Positions 22,763 through 32,567 are shown, numbered from the stretch's first letter. The stretch: 64,000 nt of DNA from Bacillus weihaiensis (GCF_001889165.1 NZ_CP016020.1:4182501-4246500); one strand, 5' to 3'. Program-made: numbers and translations. The notes: generated from the sequence alone by a model not told the origin.

Positions 22763-22790
22763 AGCTGACTTTTACAAGTCAGCTTCTTTT
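22763..22790 (+). terminator. spo0J terminator
   Basis: AGCTGACTT-ttac-AAGTCAGCT followed by TCTTTT. Confidence 0.8.
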
Positions 22791-22868
22791 CATGTGATTA
22801 ATGAGGCTTCTTCATATTGAGAATAATTCATACATGAAATTTTAATGGTGGAACGGTAGGTGAACAAC

Positions 22869-23564
22869 ATGGTTTTGTTCGGTAGTATAGTAAATGCGCT
22901 CGGAATTATCGGAGGAACTTTAATTGGTTTACTATTAAGGAAAATTCCTGAGCAAATGAAACAAACAGTCATGACGGCTATTGGTATTTCAGTTATTATT
23001 CTAGGAATTGATATGGCCTTAAAAAGTGCAGATTTTTTCTATGTTATTGTTAGTCTTGTAGTAGGTACCGTAATAGGTGAGTGGCTACGAATTGAGGATT
23101 CTTTACATTATATAGGGAAGGTTCTTGAAAAGAAATTAGATAAAACGGAAAGCAGCAATATTGCTCAGGGCTTTGTAACAGCGACTTTAATTTTTGTAGT
23201 AGGAGCAATGGCAATAGTAGGAGCGCTTGATAGTGGATTACGTTCAGACCATTCCGTTTTATTAACAAAATCAATGATTGATGGATTTACAAGTATGGTT
23301 TTGGCTAGCACATTAGGCATCGGTGTTATTTTTTCAGCCATACCTGTCTTTTTGTATCAAGGTGGAATCGCGCTCTTTGCAAATATCATTCATTCCTACT
23401 TACCTCCAGCATTATTAGATTTGCTTATTGCTGAATTAACAGCAACTGGAGGGGTATTAATTTTTGCAATTGGTCTAAATATTCTAGGAATCAAGCAAAT
23501 ACGTGTAGCGAACCTTTTACCAAGTATCTTGATTATTACATTAATTGTACTTATTCAGGCATAA
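22869..23564 (+). CDS. DUF554 family membrane protein
   Basis: 231 residues, nearly all membrane: about seven hydrophobic segments with the DUF554 (YdfK/YqgA) pattern, LFGSIVNALGIIGGTLIGLL at the start and VGAMAIVGALDSGL in the middle. These are putative transporters of unknown substrate. The ATG at 22869 sits after TAGGTG; a GTG three codons upstream overlaps that site. A terminator follows, so it is probably a single-gene unit. Confidence 0.85.
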   Translation: MVLFGSIVNALGIIGGTLIGLLLRKIPEQMKQTVMTAIGISVIILGIDMALKSADFFYVIVSLVVGTVIGEWLRIEDSLHYIGKVLEKKLDKTESSNIAQGFVTATLIFVVGAMAIVGALDSGLRSDHSVLLTKSMIDGFTSMVLASTLGIGVIFSAIPVFLYQGGIALFANIIHSYLPPALLDLLIAELTATGGVLIFAIGLNILGIKQIRVANLLPSILIITLIVLIQA

Positions 23565-23573
23565 CCTGTGACT

Positions 23574-23604
23574 AAACACTGTTCATGAAGGACAGTGTTT
23601 TTTT
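23574..23604 (+). terminator. Terminator after the DUF554 gene
   Basis: AAACACTGT/ACAGTGTTT with a nine-base loop and a T run. Confidence 0.85.
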
Positions 23605-23731
23605 GTACAGGAAAAAGGAAGTTTTCCATCGCGCATTTGCTTATATACTTATCTGTAAAGGGATATCTTAAAGATATTTCATGTGATTTTTTTAAGATAA
23701 ATGAAGATTGAAGTAGTTACTGTTATTCACC

Positions 23732-24394
23732 TTAAGCTTGTTGAGATTGATCAAGGTTATTCTGCTCTTGTTGGTTCGGTGAATCACTAAGTGTATTTAA
23801 CCAATCTCTTCGAATAGAGAGGCGCTTTTCTAAATAGGCTTCTTCCGCTTTTAGAATTCCCTCTGCAATCTGATCTGCCATGCTAACGACTACATGTAAC
23901 CGTGTGTTTTGAAGAACTAAATATTCCATATATCCACTGATATTTACTATTCCTGTTATATGCATATCACCTACAGGAGGGAGATCCTTATTAACACCAG
24001 CACCAGGCTTAATAGACCCTTTATCAATTTGAATAAAACCAACACTTTTCATTCTACCTAGACATGCATCAATAGCGATGATGAAAGGATTTTTATGTTT
24101 TTCGTGAATGTGTTCAAGAGTTTCTGCTAAATTAACCGCATGAACCGGATCTTTTAAGGTCCCATACACGTGAAAATAAGAAATATCTTTTTGAATCTTA
24201 GAACCTACTAAAGGACCTAGGCTGTCACCCGTAGATCGGTCTGTTCCGATACAAACAACTACAATTTGCTTGTAATAGAGGCGTGGTAGGTGATTCATAA
24301 TAGAATCAGATAATAAATCTGCTACCCCATCTGTTTCATAATGAACCCTTTCTTGTTGTTGAAGGTTTGGGAAAAGTCTTGATTTTAGATTCAT
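23732..24394 (-). CDS. yyaC: Spore protease-like YyaC
   Basis: 220 residues. The central block VCIGTDRSTGDSLGPLVGSK and IAIDACLGR match the YyaC family, a relative of the germination protease GPR that degrades small acid-soluble spore proteins. Its role in B. subtilis is not well defined. ATG at 24394 follows TAGGAG; the tail is Gln-rich (PNQQEQNNLDQSQQA). It runs against its neighbours, in line with a separate sporulation-stage promoter, which I cannot place with confidence. Confidence 0.85.
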   Translation of the reverse strand: MNLKSRLFPNLQQQERVHYETDGVADLLSDSIMNHLPRLYYKQIVVVCIGTDRSTGDSLGPLVGSKIQKDISYFHVYGTLKDPVHAVNLAETLEHIHEKHKNPFIIAIDACLGRMKSVGFIQIDKGSIKPGAGVNKDLPPVGDMHITGIVNISGYMEYLVLQNTRLHVVVSMADQIAEGILKAEEAYLEKRLSIRRDWLNTLSDSPNQQEQNNLDQSQQA

Positions 24395-24494
24395 AGAATT
24401 CACTCCTACGTCATAATACTAACAGTATACGGAAGAATGTTAATTTCTATACATGAAGCTTACAAATAGGACAGCCTTAAGAGGTGGGAAAAAG

Positions 24495-25514
24495 ATGAGA
24501 GCAGGAATCAAGTGGATGTTCCTAATATTAGGAACAATAATTGGAGCAGGGTATGCATCAGGAAGAGAACTTTGGGAGTTTTTTGGATTTGAAAGCGGAC
24601 TGGCCATCGTTATTTTTACAGTGATTTTCATTATTGCTGTCTACGTCATTATGAAAATAAGCTATGAAGAAAGAACGCAACATTTTTTCCCTGTATTAGA
24701 GAAGTTAGTTGGGAAAAAGCTGTCATATGTTTATGATGTTTTAATTGTTTTATATTTATTTACAACGACAATTGTGATGATTGCAGGAGGAGGAGCCACC
24801 CTAGAATCATTTTCTATTCCGTATTGGTGGGGAATTGCCTTTTTCTCTATCTTGCTCGTCTTATTATTTTTAGGAAATTCAAATAGTATTATTAAATTGA
24901 ATGCTATAATCATTCCGTTGTTGGTTGTAGGACTATTTTACGCTTTGTTATCCTTTAACATTTCACATCATCATTCGTGGGTTTTAGATTTGAACAAGCA
25001 GTATAATTGGCCATCTGCCTTTACATTCACCGCCTTAAATATCTTGCCACTTATAGCTGTACTTTCAGCAATTGGAAGAGAGATAAAGAGCTTACGCGAG
25101 GCGAAAGTCGCTAGCATTGGTAGTGGACTTATATTAGGTGCGATATCATTTGTTTACAATGAAACACTCGTTCAAATGGCGGATTATTTAACAGATTATG
25201 AGATTCCTTTATTTGCCGTATTAAAGGGTTCTCCTTTTGTATTTTTCTTGTTCATGTCTGTCATGCTATGGTTAGCTATTTACACGACAGCTGTATCGGG
25301 TATTTTTGGACTTGCTTCTCGATTTAAGCATATAGTAAGAATCCCGTATTCCATTGTCGCCCTTTTATTAGTTCTTACGATGATTCCTTTTACAAGGTTT
25401 GGATTTACTAATTTAGTAAGTGTGCTTTATCCGTTATATGGATTGATTAATCTCTATTTACTCGTATCGATTCTTTTATACCCATTATTAAACCGCTACA
25501 AAACATCAACATGA
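24495..25514 (+). CDS. YkvI-family membrane transporter-like protein
   Basis: 339 residues with about ten membrane segments and a LeuT/APC-like first helix (LGTIIGAGYASGRELWEFF). YkvI-type proteins have no assigned substrate. The ATG at 24495 has GAGGTGGG upstream; an ATG 42 bp earlier precedes that site. Followed by a strong terminator. Confidence 0.8.
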   Translation: MRAGIKWMFLILGTIIGAGYASGRELWEFFGFESGLAIVIFTVIFIIAVYVIMKISYEERTQHFFPVLEKLVGKKLSYVYDVLIVLYLFTTTIVMIAGGGATLESFSIPYWWGIAFFSILLVLLFLGNSNSIIKLNAIIIPLLVVGLFYALLSFNISHHHSWVLDLNKQYNWPSAFTFTALNILPLIAVLSAIGREIKSLREAKVASIGSGLILGAISFVYNETLVQMADYLTDYEIPLFAVLKGSPFVFFLFMSVMLWLAIYTTAVSGIFGLASRFKHIVRIPYSIVALLLVLTMIPFTRFGFTNLVSVLYPLYGLINLYLLVSILLYPLLNRYKTST

Positions 25515-25554
25515 TCAGGCTGAATCAAAGACAATAAGTGAATCAAAGTCAAAG

Positions 25555-25590
25555 AAAAGCGTGAATTCAAAAGTGGATTCACGCTTTTCC
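25555..25590 (+). terminator. Strong hairpin after the ykvI-like gene
   Basis: Perfect 13-bp arms GAAAAGCGTGAAT/ATTCACGCTTTTC with a ten-base loop. Confidence 0.85.
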
Positions 25591-26135
25591 TTACGATTTT
25601 TTACGAAGAATCCTCATTTAGACTATCAGATAAATTAACTCGATTTAGTATGTAGTATGAATCTTACCTTCTAGTAAGTTTCTACACTCTTAATCCTTTA
25701 AGCAAGGTTTTCCATTGCCAAGTTAAAAGGAAGTAGCGTATTGTAATAAAAATGAAACGAAATAGGCGTTAAAAAACAGTGCTTAACGAATAGATATGAG
25801 TGGTAATTGGAGTATAATTACTTGTAAAGGAGAGAACGGAAGGAAGACTTTTAAAGGCTAAGGTGTGAGGGAACAAATATGAAGGATGATAGGCGAATTA
25901 AGATATGATTACCCTTAATTATTTTTGGCTGTTTTCATACTCTTTTTTGCTTTAAGTCATATGAAGAAAACAGCGCTGTATAAAGACTAGTGGCATCTTT
26001 TCTTATTAGGATAATACCTTATTGATCATTAATAGTCTGTTACTAATTACTTTCTAGGTGATTAGCAGCAATCTTTCAGAAAAGAGCCTTACCTTTTAAT
26101 ACTCCTATCCTAAAAATTAGAAAAAGGTGATGTAG
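25591..26135 (+). other. 545-bp intergenic with an interrupted mini-ORF
   Basis: At 25879 an ATG preceded by GAGGG (eight bases) opens a frame MKDDRRIKI, TGA at 25906, then LPLIIFGCFHTLFCFKSY up to 25983. A TGG in place of the TGA would give a 34-residue one-segment membrane peptide. It may be a broken small gene or chance. A TATAAT at about 25814 lies upstream. Nothing else recognised. Confidence 0.25.
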
Positions 26136-27002
26136 ATGAATATAATAGAAGATATGTGGACCGAGACTGTTGATTATTTAAAAGATGTAAAGCTTTGGGT
26201 TACAATTGGAGAAGGTCTTTTAAAAATCATCTTAATTTTAATCGTTGCAAGTGTATTTATTAAGATAGGGAAACTGGCGATAAATAAGATCTTTTTATTC
26301 CGCGGGAAATCACCGATACGAATATCAGAAAGAAGAGAAAATACACTCTCAAAGCTATTAGAGAATATTTTAACGTATGTCATCTATTTTATTGCCATCA
26401 TAATGGTTTTAGAAACATTAAGCTTGGATGTAGGTGCATTACTTGCCGGTGCTGGTATTATTGGTCTTGCAGTGGGATTTGGTGCTCAAAGCTTAGTGAA
26501 AGATATTATTACAGGATTTTTTATCATCTTTGAAGATCAGTTCTCGGTCGGGGACTATATTCGCGTTTCTCACTTCGAGGGAACAGTCGAAGAAATTGGA
26601 CTGCGTACCACAAAGGTGAAAAGCTGGACAGGCGAACTGCATATTTTACCGAATGGAAGTATCGCTGAGGTTACGAATTTTTCGATCCATAATAGTATTG
26701 CAGTTGTGGATGTGAGTATTTCGTATGAAAGTGATATTCCTGAAGCTGAACGAGTGATACAGGAATTATTAGAAGAAGTACCAGAAAAATATGAGGATAT
26801 CATTACACCCCCAGAGTTGCTAGGAGTGCAAACCTTAGGAGCATCTGAGATTGTCCTCCGTGTAACATGTGAGGTAGAGCCGATGAGACATTTTCATATA
26901 AGTCGAATGCTTCGTAAAGATATAAAATTACGACTGGATCAAACGGGAATTGAAATACCTTATCCACGTATTGTGATGTATAACAGAAAAGAGGTTAGCT
27001 AA
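26136..27002 (+). CDS. MscS-family mechanosensitive channel
   Basis: 288 residues. Three membrane segments: about 22-43, 77-98, and the pore-lining third helix AGAGIIGLAVGFGAQSLVKDII (about 104-126), followed by the MscS beta domain (VGDYIRVSHFEGTVEEIGLRTTKVKSWTG). Such channels release solutes under hypo-osmotic shock. Start ATG after AAAAAGGTGATG. DUF951 and molybdopterin oxidoreductase genes follow closely, possibly as one operon. Confidence 0.9.
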   Translation: MNIIEDMWTETVDYLKDVKLWVTIGEGLLKIILILIVASVFIKIGKLAINKIFLFRGKSPIRISERRENTLSKLLENILTYVIYFIAIIMVLETLSLDVGALLAGAGIIGLAVGFGAQSLVKDIITGFFIIFEDQFSVGDYIRVSHFEGTVEEIGLRTTKVKSWTGELHILPNGSIAEVTNFSIHNSIAVVDVSISYESDIPEAERVIQELLEEVPEKYEDIITPPELLGVQTLGASEIVLRVTCEVEPMRHFHISRMLRKDIKLRLDQTGIEIPYPRIVMYNRKEVS

Positions 27003-27018
27003 GCGAGGAGGAAGGCTA

Positions 27019-27222
27019 GTGGAAAAAGAGTATGGGTTAAACGATATTGTTGAAATGAAAAAACAACACCCTTGTGGAACAAATAGATGGAAAATCATTC
27101 GAATGGGAATGGATATTCGAATTAAGTGCTTAGGTTGTGAGCATAGTGTGCTAATACCACGTAAGGAATTTTCACGAAAAATGAAGAAAATGCTTGTGAA
27201 ACACGAGGAAACAGAAGCATAA
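27019..27222 (+). CDS. DUF951 family protein (YyzM-like)
   Basis: 67 residues with CGTNRW and CLGCEHSV, two short cysteine motifs typical of DUF951, possibly metal binding. GTG start after GAGGAGGAAGG. Sits between the MscS channel and the yyaE-like gene exactly as in B. subtilis. Function unknown. Confidence 0.85.
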   Translation: MEKEYGLNDIVEMKKQHPCGTNRWKIIRMGMDIRIKCLGCEHSVLIPRKEFSRKMKKMLVKHEETEA

Positions 27223-27240
27223 ATTTGTGGGGGGAACCGA

Positions 27241-29247
27241 ATGAAACAGACATATAAATCTTCCTGCCCCTTGAACTGCTGGGATAGCTGTGGCTTTGAA
27301 GTGACTGTAGAAAATAATAAGGTGACGAAGGTTGATGGTGATAAAGAACACCCCATCACTCAGGGGAAAATTTGTGGTAGAGGAAGAATGCTTGAGACAA
27401 AAACGAATAGTACTGATCGATTAACAACTCCGTTAAAAAAAGTAAATGGCGAGTTTATTGAGGTTTCATGGCAACAGGCACTAGATGAAATTGCTCATAG
27501 AATGAGAGAAATTAAAGAAATCTATGGAACAACTGCTGTCCTTCATAGTCATGACTATGCGAACAATGGATTATTAAAAAATTTGGATAAGCGATTTTTT
27601 AATGAATACGGAGGCGTGACAACGCTTGTAGGAAGTATTTGTTGGGGATCAGGAATAGAAGCTCAAACTTGGGATTTTGGAAGCTCAGATAGTCATGCTG
27701 CTGAGGATATTTACAATAGTAAGCATGTTGTTATCTGGGGGAGAAATGTGGCTAGAACCAATATGCATTTATTTCATCATCTTCAACAAGTTAAGAAGCA
27801 GGGAGCAACGATTACAGTTATTGATCCAATCTTTAATGCAACAGCCAAAATAGCCGATCATTATTTATCAATAAAACCTGGGATGGACGGGTTAGCTGCT
27901 ATTGGCATCATGAAGTATCTTTTACAAGAAAATCAATATGATGAGGAATTTGTTGAAAATCATACTGTAGGTTTTAATGATTTAGTAGAGCTGTTGGAGC
28001 AATTTACTTTTGAAGAAATCACAGAGAAAACAGAAATTACCTATGAATCTATTCAATATTTAGCAAGAATTTATTCGAATGGTCCAACCTCGACATATTT
28101 AGGATTAGGTATGCAACGATTTGCTAATGGCGGCAATACTATTCGTCTTATCGATGCCCTTATTGCACTTAGCGGGAATGTAGGTGTTGCTGGTGGTGGC
28201 TCTAACTTTGGTAACATTCAGGTTGGGAAGAATTTCAATATGAGTGCTCTTACTTTACAACACAAGGCAACAGCATCTAGACATTTTACGATGATGAAGC
28301 AGGCAGAAGGCATTATAGAAGCAGTCAATCCTGAAATAAAGATGGCGTTTGTTACTTGTGGAAATCCTCTTGTTCAAGTACCGGATTCAAATAAAGTGAG
28401 AGAGGCTTTTGAATCCATTGAGACCCTTGTTGTTGTGGATCACTTCCTTACAGATACAGCTGAGTTAGCGGATTATGTGCTACCGACAACGACAGTATTC
28501 GAAGAAGAAGATATTTATTACGCATCCATGTACCATCATTATGTAAACTATGGTGAAAAGCTAGTTGACCCTCCCGGTGAAGCTAAGTCGGATTTGTGGA
28601 TTTGGACGGAACTAGCTAAGAGATTAGGTTTTGGAGAAGCATTTGATTATACAGTGGACGAGTTCTTACAAATGGGGATTGCTCATTTAGAGGAAGATGG
28701 TGTTACTGTTGAAAAGCTGAAGGAATGCAAAAGGCTACCACTTCCAGTGAAACAAGTACCTTGGGATACGAAGGAATTTTCTACCCCTAGCGGAAAGTTT
28801 GAATTCACCTCAACACTTGCAAAAAAGAAAGGATATGAGGGGAAACCACTCTACACATTACCGAAGGAATCGCGTATTTCAAATCCAGACTTAGCAAAGA
28901 AATATCCTTATCAGTTATTATCAATCCATCCATTAAGATCCAACCATTCACAACATTATCTTTTCATTGAAGCATTACAAGAAGTGAAAATTGAAGTTTC
29001 AGAGGATATTGCAAGAGAACATGAGCTCAATGAAGATGATATCGTCACAATCTTTAATGATCGTGGAAAATTAACAGGAAAGGTGAAGCTTCTAAAAAAA
29101 GCCCACCCTAAGACAATTAATGTGGATGAAGGCCAATGGCATAAATTTGGAGGATCCGTCAATTTACTCACTCCTGATGGCAATTCCGATAATGGATTAG
29201 GAAGTATCCTGTATGATTGTTTAGTAAACATAGTGAAAGAAAAATAA
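27241..29247 (+). CDS. yyaE: Molybdopterin-dependent oxidoreductase (YyaE-like)
   Basis: 668 residues of the DMSO reductase/formate dehydrogenase superfamily. The N-terminal CPLNCWDSCGF with Cys in GKICGRG gives a 4Fe-4S site; the central part binds bis-MGD (GSICWGSG, WGRNVARTNMH, GNPLVQVPDS), and the last ~120 residues form the molydopterin-dinucleotide-binding domain (LLSIHPLRSNHSQH). The substrate cannot be read from sequence. No Tat signal, so it is cytoplasmic. The start has a GGGGGAACCGA site. Confidence 0.9.
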   Translation: MKQTYKSSCPLNCWDSCGFEVTVENNKVTKVDGDKEHPITQGKICGRGRMLETKTNSTDRLTTPLKKVNGEFIEVSWQQALDEIAHRMREIKEIYGTTAVLHSHDYANNGLLKNLDKRFFNEYGGVTTLVGSICWGSGIEAQTWDFGSSDSHAAEDIYNSKHVVIWGRNVARTNMHLFHHLQQVKKQGATITVIDPIFNATAKIADHYLSIKPGMDGLAAIGIMKYLLQENQYDEEFVENHTVGFNDLVELLEQFTFEEITEKTEITYESIQYLARIYSNGPTSTYLGLGMQRFANGGNTIRLIDALIALSGNVGVAGGGSNFGNIQVGKNFNMSALTLQHKATASRHFTMMKQAEGIIEAVNPEIKMAFVTCGNPLVQVPDSNKVREAFESIETLVVVDHFLTDTAELADYVLPTTTVFEEEDIYYASMYHHYVNYGEKLVDPPGEAKSDLWIWTELAKRLGFGEAFDYTVDEFLQMGIAHLEEDGVTVEKLKECKRLPLPVKQVPWDTKEFSTPSGKFEFTSTLAKKKGYEGKPLYTLPKESRISNPDLAKKYPYQLLSIHPLRSNHSQHYLFIEALQEVKIEVSEDIAREHELNEDDIVTIFNDRGKLTGKVKLLKKAHPKTINVDEGQWHKFGGSVNLLTPDGNSDNGLGSILYDCLVNIVKEK

Positions 29248-29272
29248 TTGAGGGCATATAGAGGCTCTTCTC

Positions 29273-29385
29273 AGACTGTAGATAAACTCGACAAAAGTTG
29301 GGCTTGCCTACAGTCTTTTTATTTCAGCTATAAAGCTGGTGATTTATGATCTAGACGCTTCGCATTTTTTGCGGGACTAGGTAGA
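29273..29385 (+). repeat. Bacillus-type dispersed repeat, copy A, with terminator hairpin
   Basis: AGACTGTAG (29273-29281) pairs with CTACAGTCT (29308-29316), followed by TTTTTATTT, so it ends yyaE. Further right, GACGCTTCGC...TTTGCGGG (about 29353-29375) is a decayed form of a motif seen intact in copy B at 49825-49872. The rest of the gap to ychF (29386-29644) has a CTAGCTTTAGGC-like stretch at about 29425 but no gene I support. Confidence 0.7.
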
Positions 29386-29644
29386 AAAAATAGAAAAATA
29401 GAATATGGAACGTAGTTTTAGTGTCTAGCTTTAGGCACCATCTGTTCAAGAGGTAAATCAAAATCGTCTTCTATTTCTAATGGATGTATTCTTATCACTG
29501 AAAGACAGGTTATATCTTTAGCATTTCTTAAAGCCTTATACTTAAAATAGTACGGCTTGTATTTTATTGATTTACTATCTATAATTGTTGAAGGTTGAAG
29601 TAGAAAACGGACAAACGATTTGTTTGAAATAGAGGAGTGGGAAT

Positions 29645-30745
29645 ATGGCATTAACAGCAGGAATTGTCGGTCTTCCTAACGTAGGGAAATCAACATTATT
29701 TAACGCAATTACACAAGCTGGAGCAGAATCAGCAAACTATCCTTTCTGTACAATTGATCCAAATGTTGGAATTGTAGAGGTACCTGATGAGCGTCTAGTA
29801 AAGCTAACAGAACTTGTAAATCCTAAGAAAACAATTCCGACAGCATTTGAATTCACGGATATTGCTGGGATTGTTAAAGGAGCAAGTAAAGGTGAAGGTT
29901 TAGGAAATAAGTTCTTATCACATATTCGTCAAGTAGATGCGATTTGTCATGTAGTAAGATGTTTCGCAGATGACAACATTACACATGTATCGGGTAAAGT
30001 AGATCCTATTTCTGATATTGAAACAATAAATCTTGAATTAATTTTAGCTGATTTAGAAACAGTTGATAAACGCCTAGATCGTGTTGCGAAATTAGCAAAA
30101 CAAAAAGAAAAAACAGCTGTCTTTGAGCATGAGATTCTTACTAAATTAAAAGAAGCATTTGAAAATGAAAAACCAGCGCGCTCTGTTGAAATGAATGAAG
30201 AGCAACATAAATATGTAAAGCAGCTACATTTATTAACAAGCAAGCCTGTACTTTACGTTTCAAATGTAAGTGAAGATGAAGTAGCGGATGCATCAAATAA
30301 CGAATACGTACAAAAGGTTCGTGATTTTGCAGCAGGTGAAAATGCTGAAGTGATTGTTGTCTGTGCGAAAATTGAATCTGAAATTGCGGAGCTTGATGGC
30401 GAAGAAAAGGAAATGTTCTTAGAAGAGCTTGGGATTGAAGAGTCAGGTCTTGATCAATTAATTAAAGCATCTTACAATCTTTTAGGATTAGCTACTTATT
30501 TCACAGCTGGTGAACAAGAGGTTCGTGCGTGGACTTTCACAAAAGGAATGAAGGCTCCACAATGTGCGGGAATCATCCATACTGATTTTGAAAGAGGCTT
30601 TATCCGTGCTGAAACAGTTTCTTATGAGGATTTACTAACTGCTAAATCAATGGGAGCTGCTCGTGAGGCTGGAAAAGTACGTCTAGAAGGTAAGGAATAT
30701 ATCGTGAAAGATGGAGATGTTATTCATTTCCGTTTTAACGTTTAA
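29645..30745 (+). CDS. ychF: Redox-regulated ATPase/GTPase YchF (EngD, YyaF)
   Basis: 366 residues of the Obg-related YchF family, which hydrolyses ATP in preference to GTP and binds ribosomes. Walker A GLPNVGKSTLFNA, DIAGIVKGASKGEGLGNKFL (switch region), a coiled region at about 130-200, and the C-terminal TGS domain (EVRAWTFTKGMKAPQCAGIIHTD). Single gene with its own terminator, upstream of the rpsF operon. Confidence 0.96.
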   Translation: MALTAGIVGLPNVGKSTLFNAITQAGAESANYPFCTIDPNVGIVEVPDERLVKLTELVNPKKTIPTAFEFTDIAGIVKGASKGEGLGNKFLSHIRQVDAICHVVRCFADDNITHVSGKVDPISDIETINLELILADLETVDKRLDRVAKLAKQKEKTAVFEHEILTKLKEAFENEKPARSVEMNEEQHKYVKQLHLLTSKPVLYVSNVSEDEVADASNNEYVQKVRDFAAGENAEVIVVCAKIESEIAELDGEEKEMFLEELGIEESGLDQLIKASYNLLGLATYFTAGEQEVRAWTFTKGMKAPQCAGIIHTDFERGFIRAETVSYEDLLTAKSMGAAREAGKVRLEGKEYIVKDGDVIHFRFNV

Positions 30746-30778
30746 TCGTTTTTTCATAAATTAAGCCTAACAGAGAGA

Positions 30779-30829
30779 GAACAGATTGAGTAAGGGGATT
30801 AGCCCTTTCTTAGTCTGTTCCTTTTTGTT
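30779..30829 (+). terminator. ychF terminator
   Basis: Long stem: GAACAGA...AAGGG against CCCTT...TCTGTTC, followed by CTTTTTG. Confidence 0.85.
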
Positions 30830-30900
30830 TTTATGTTCAGACAATACTTCTTAGTATAAAAAGTGAAATGCTTATTTCGTAAGTAAACGATGTTCTTAAA

Positions 30901-30978
30901 GTTAAGCTCTGACACACGTCTCTGATGAGCTCGGTTATAAGTATTCGATTTCCTGCGAGCAGGGAGTCTCAACTTAAC
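30901..30978. other. Unexplained structured element
   Basis: GTTAAG (30901-30906) pairs with CTTAAC (30973-30978) and encloses a tight hairpin CCTG-CGAG-CAGG (30952-30963). It lies upstream of the rpsF promoter and is outside any gene I accept. It could be a non-coding RNA or a mobile repeat; I do not recognise a class. Confidence 0.35.
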
Positions 30979-31025
30979 GGTAAACTGTAGCATAGCCTAG
31001 ACTTAATAAGTCAATTTCTAAGCAC

Positions 31026-31054
31026 TTGCGCTTTTGAAATTCATTTGCTATAAT
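31026..31054 (+). promoter_or_regulatory. rpsF operon promoter
   Basis: TTGCGC (31026-31031), 17 bp, TATAAT (31049-31054), leading to the rpsF leader. Confidence 0.75.
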
Positions 31055-31086
31055 TCGTTATTGTGAGTAAATTATTTTAATAATTG

Positions 31087-31124
31087 CTCCTTGCCCATAA
31101 ATGGGCCGTTTAGACCAAAAGGAG
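31087..31124 (+). promoter_or_regulatory. rpsF leader, S6:S18-binding type RNA structure
   Basis: CTCCTT (31087-31092) pairs with AAGGAG (31119-31124), which is the rpsF ribosome site; inside it GCCC (31093-31096) pairs with GGGC (31103-31106), with CCG at 31106-31108 next to the inner stem. This matches the known rpsF leader motif bound by the S6:S18 complex. Binding would mask the ribosome site and feed back on the operon. Confidence 0.75.
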
Positions 31125-31134
31125 GTGTAAGATG

Positions 31135-31422
31135 ATGAGAAAGTACGAAGTTATGTACATCATCCGTCCAAATATTGAAGATGAAGCTAAGAAAGCTTTA
31201 GTTGAGCGTTTCAACAACGTTTTATCTACAAATGGTGCGGAAGTAACAGAAGCAAAAGAGTGGGGCAAACGTCGCCTAGCTTACGAAATCAACGATTTCC
31301 GTGATGGCTACTACATGCTTCTTCAAGTTAACTCTGAAGCTGCTGCTGTTCAAGAATTCGATCGTTTAGCGAAAATCAGCGAAGATATCATTCGCCACAT
31401 TGTGATTAAAAAAGAAGACTAA
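31135..31422 (+). CDS. rpsF: 30S ribosomal protein S6
   Basis: 95 residues, [19 protein letters not shown] to the acidic tail KKED; it forms a complex with S18 on the small subunit platform. Two adjacent ATGs exist (31132 and 31135); I choose the second, which gives the usual N-terminus and nine-base spacing from GGAGG. First gene of rpsF-ssbA-rpsR. Confidence 0.97.
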   Translation: MRKYEVMYIIRPNIEDEAKKALVERFNNVLSTNGAEVTEAKEWGKRRLAYEINDFRDGYYMLLQVNSEAAAVQEFDRLAKISEDIIRHIVIKKED

Positions 31423-31466
31423 TGATATGAAGTAAGATAAGATATATTCAAAAAAGGATGGTTCTG

Positions 31467-31991
31467 ATGTTGAATCGAGTAGTATTAGTCGGAAGACTAA
31501 CAAAAGATCCAGATCTACGATACACACCAAGTGGAGTAGCAGTTGCTACATTTACTCTTGCAGTAAACCGAACGTTTACAAATCAACAGGGTGAAAGAGA
31601 AGCCGATTTTCTTAACTGTGTGATATGGCGTAAACAAGCTGAAAATGTCGCAAACTTCCTTAAAAAAGGTAGTTTAGCTGGTGTTGACGGACGTTTGCAA
31701 TCACGTAGCTATGAAGATCAAACAGGCAAACGTGTGTTTGTAACAGAGGTTGTTGCAGAAAGCGTACAGTTCTTAGAGCCTAGATCAGCAAGCGGCGGCG
31801 GTAACAACAATAACTACAATAGCAATAATAATAACAACTTTGGTGGGTACTCAGATAACTCTGGTAATCAAAATCCTTTCGGTTCAGATCAAAATCAACA
31901 ACGTAATCAAGGTCGTACAAGCTTTGATGCAGATCCATTTGCAAATGATGGAAAACCTATTGATATATCTGATGACGACTTACCGTTTTAA
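31467..31991 (+). CDS. ssbA: Single-stranded DNA-binding protein SsbA
   Basis: 174 residues. N-terminal OB fold ([22 protein letters not shown]), a low-complexity Asn/Gly linker of about 50 residues, and the acidic tip ISDDDLPF that recruits partner proteins to the fork. I start it at the ATG at 31467 (AAAGGATGG upstream) rather than the ATG nine bases earlier, which is inside that site. Located between rpsF and rpsR as in B. subtilis. Confidence 0.97.
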   Translation: MLNRVVLVGRLTKDPDLRYTPSGVAVATFTLAVNRTFTNQQGEREADFLNCVIWRKQAENVANFLKKGSLAGVDGRLQSRSYEDQTGKRVFVTEVVAESVQFLEPRSASGGGNNNNYNSNNNNNFGGYSDNSGNQNPFGSDQNQQRNQGRTSFDADPFANDGKPIDISDDDLPF

Positions 31992-32020
31992 TATACGAAT
32001 TGAACGTAATTTTTAACTAA

Positions 32021-32278
<258 letters not shown>

Positions 32279-32285
32279 TAAATAA

Positions 32286-32326
32286 AAAAGCACAGAAAAG
32301 GATTATATCCTATCTGTGCTTTTTTA
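32286..32326 (+). terminator. rpsR terminator
   Basis: AAAAGCACAG/CTGTGCTTTT with an inner AGGAT/ATCCT and a T run. Confidence 0.85.
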
Positions 32327-32567
32327 TTATTGTATAGTTCCAGAGGGAAAATAAAATCATAGAACAAATGGGCCCAAAACAAGAGTAGGCTACGTAGATA
32401 ACGTATAAAATACTCCATTGATATCGATACTAGATGAATATGTCTACATAAATTTGAACAAATATAAACCAGAATGGCAAAGGAAATCAATAGACTTCCT
32501 TTAGTTAGAAGCATCATAGTCTCTGTTTTATACTTCATATGATGCTCTTTAAAAAGAGGTGAATACT

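Noticed and set aside
29418-29651. 77-codon minus-strand frame before ychF
   Set aside because: Overlaps the ychF start and repeat-like DNA; no ribosome site and no protein-like pattern.
30901-30978. Hammerhead ribozyme, suggested by CTGATGAG
   Set aside because: The required GAAA and the three-stem layout are missing on that strand.
30799-30993. 64-codon minus-strand frame between ychF and rpsF
   Set aside because: Reads through a terminator and the structured element; no ribosome site; better explained as RNA or repeat.
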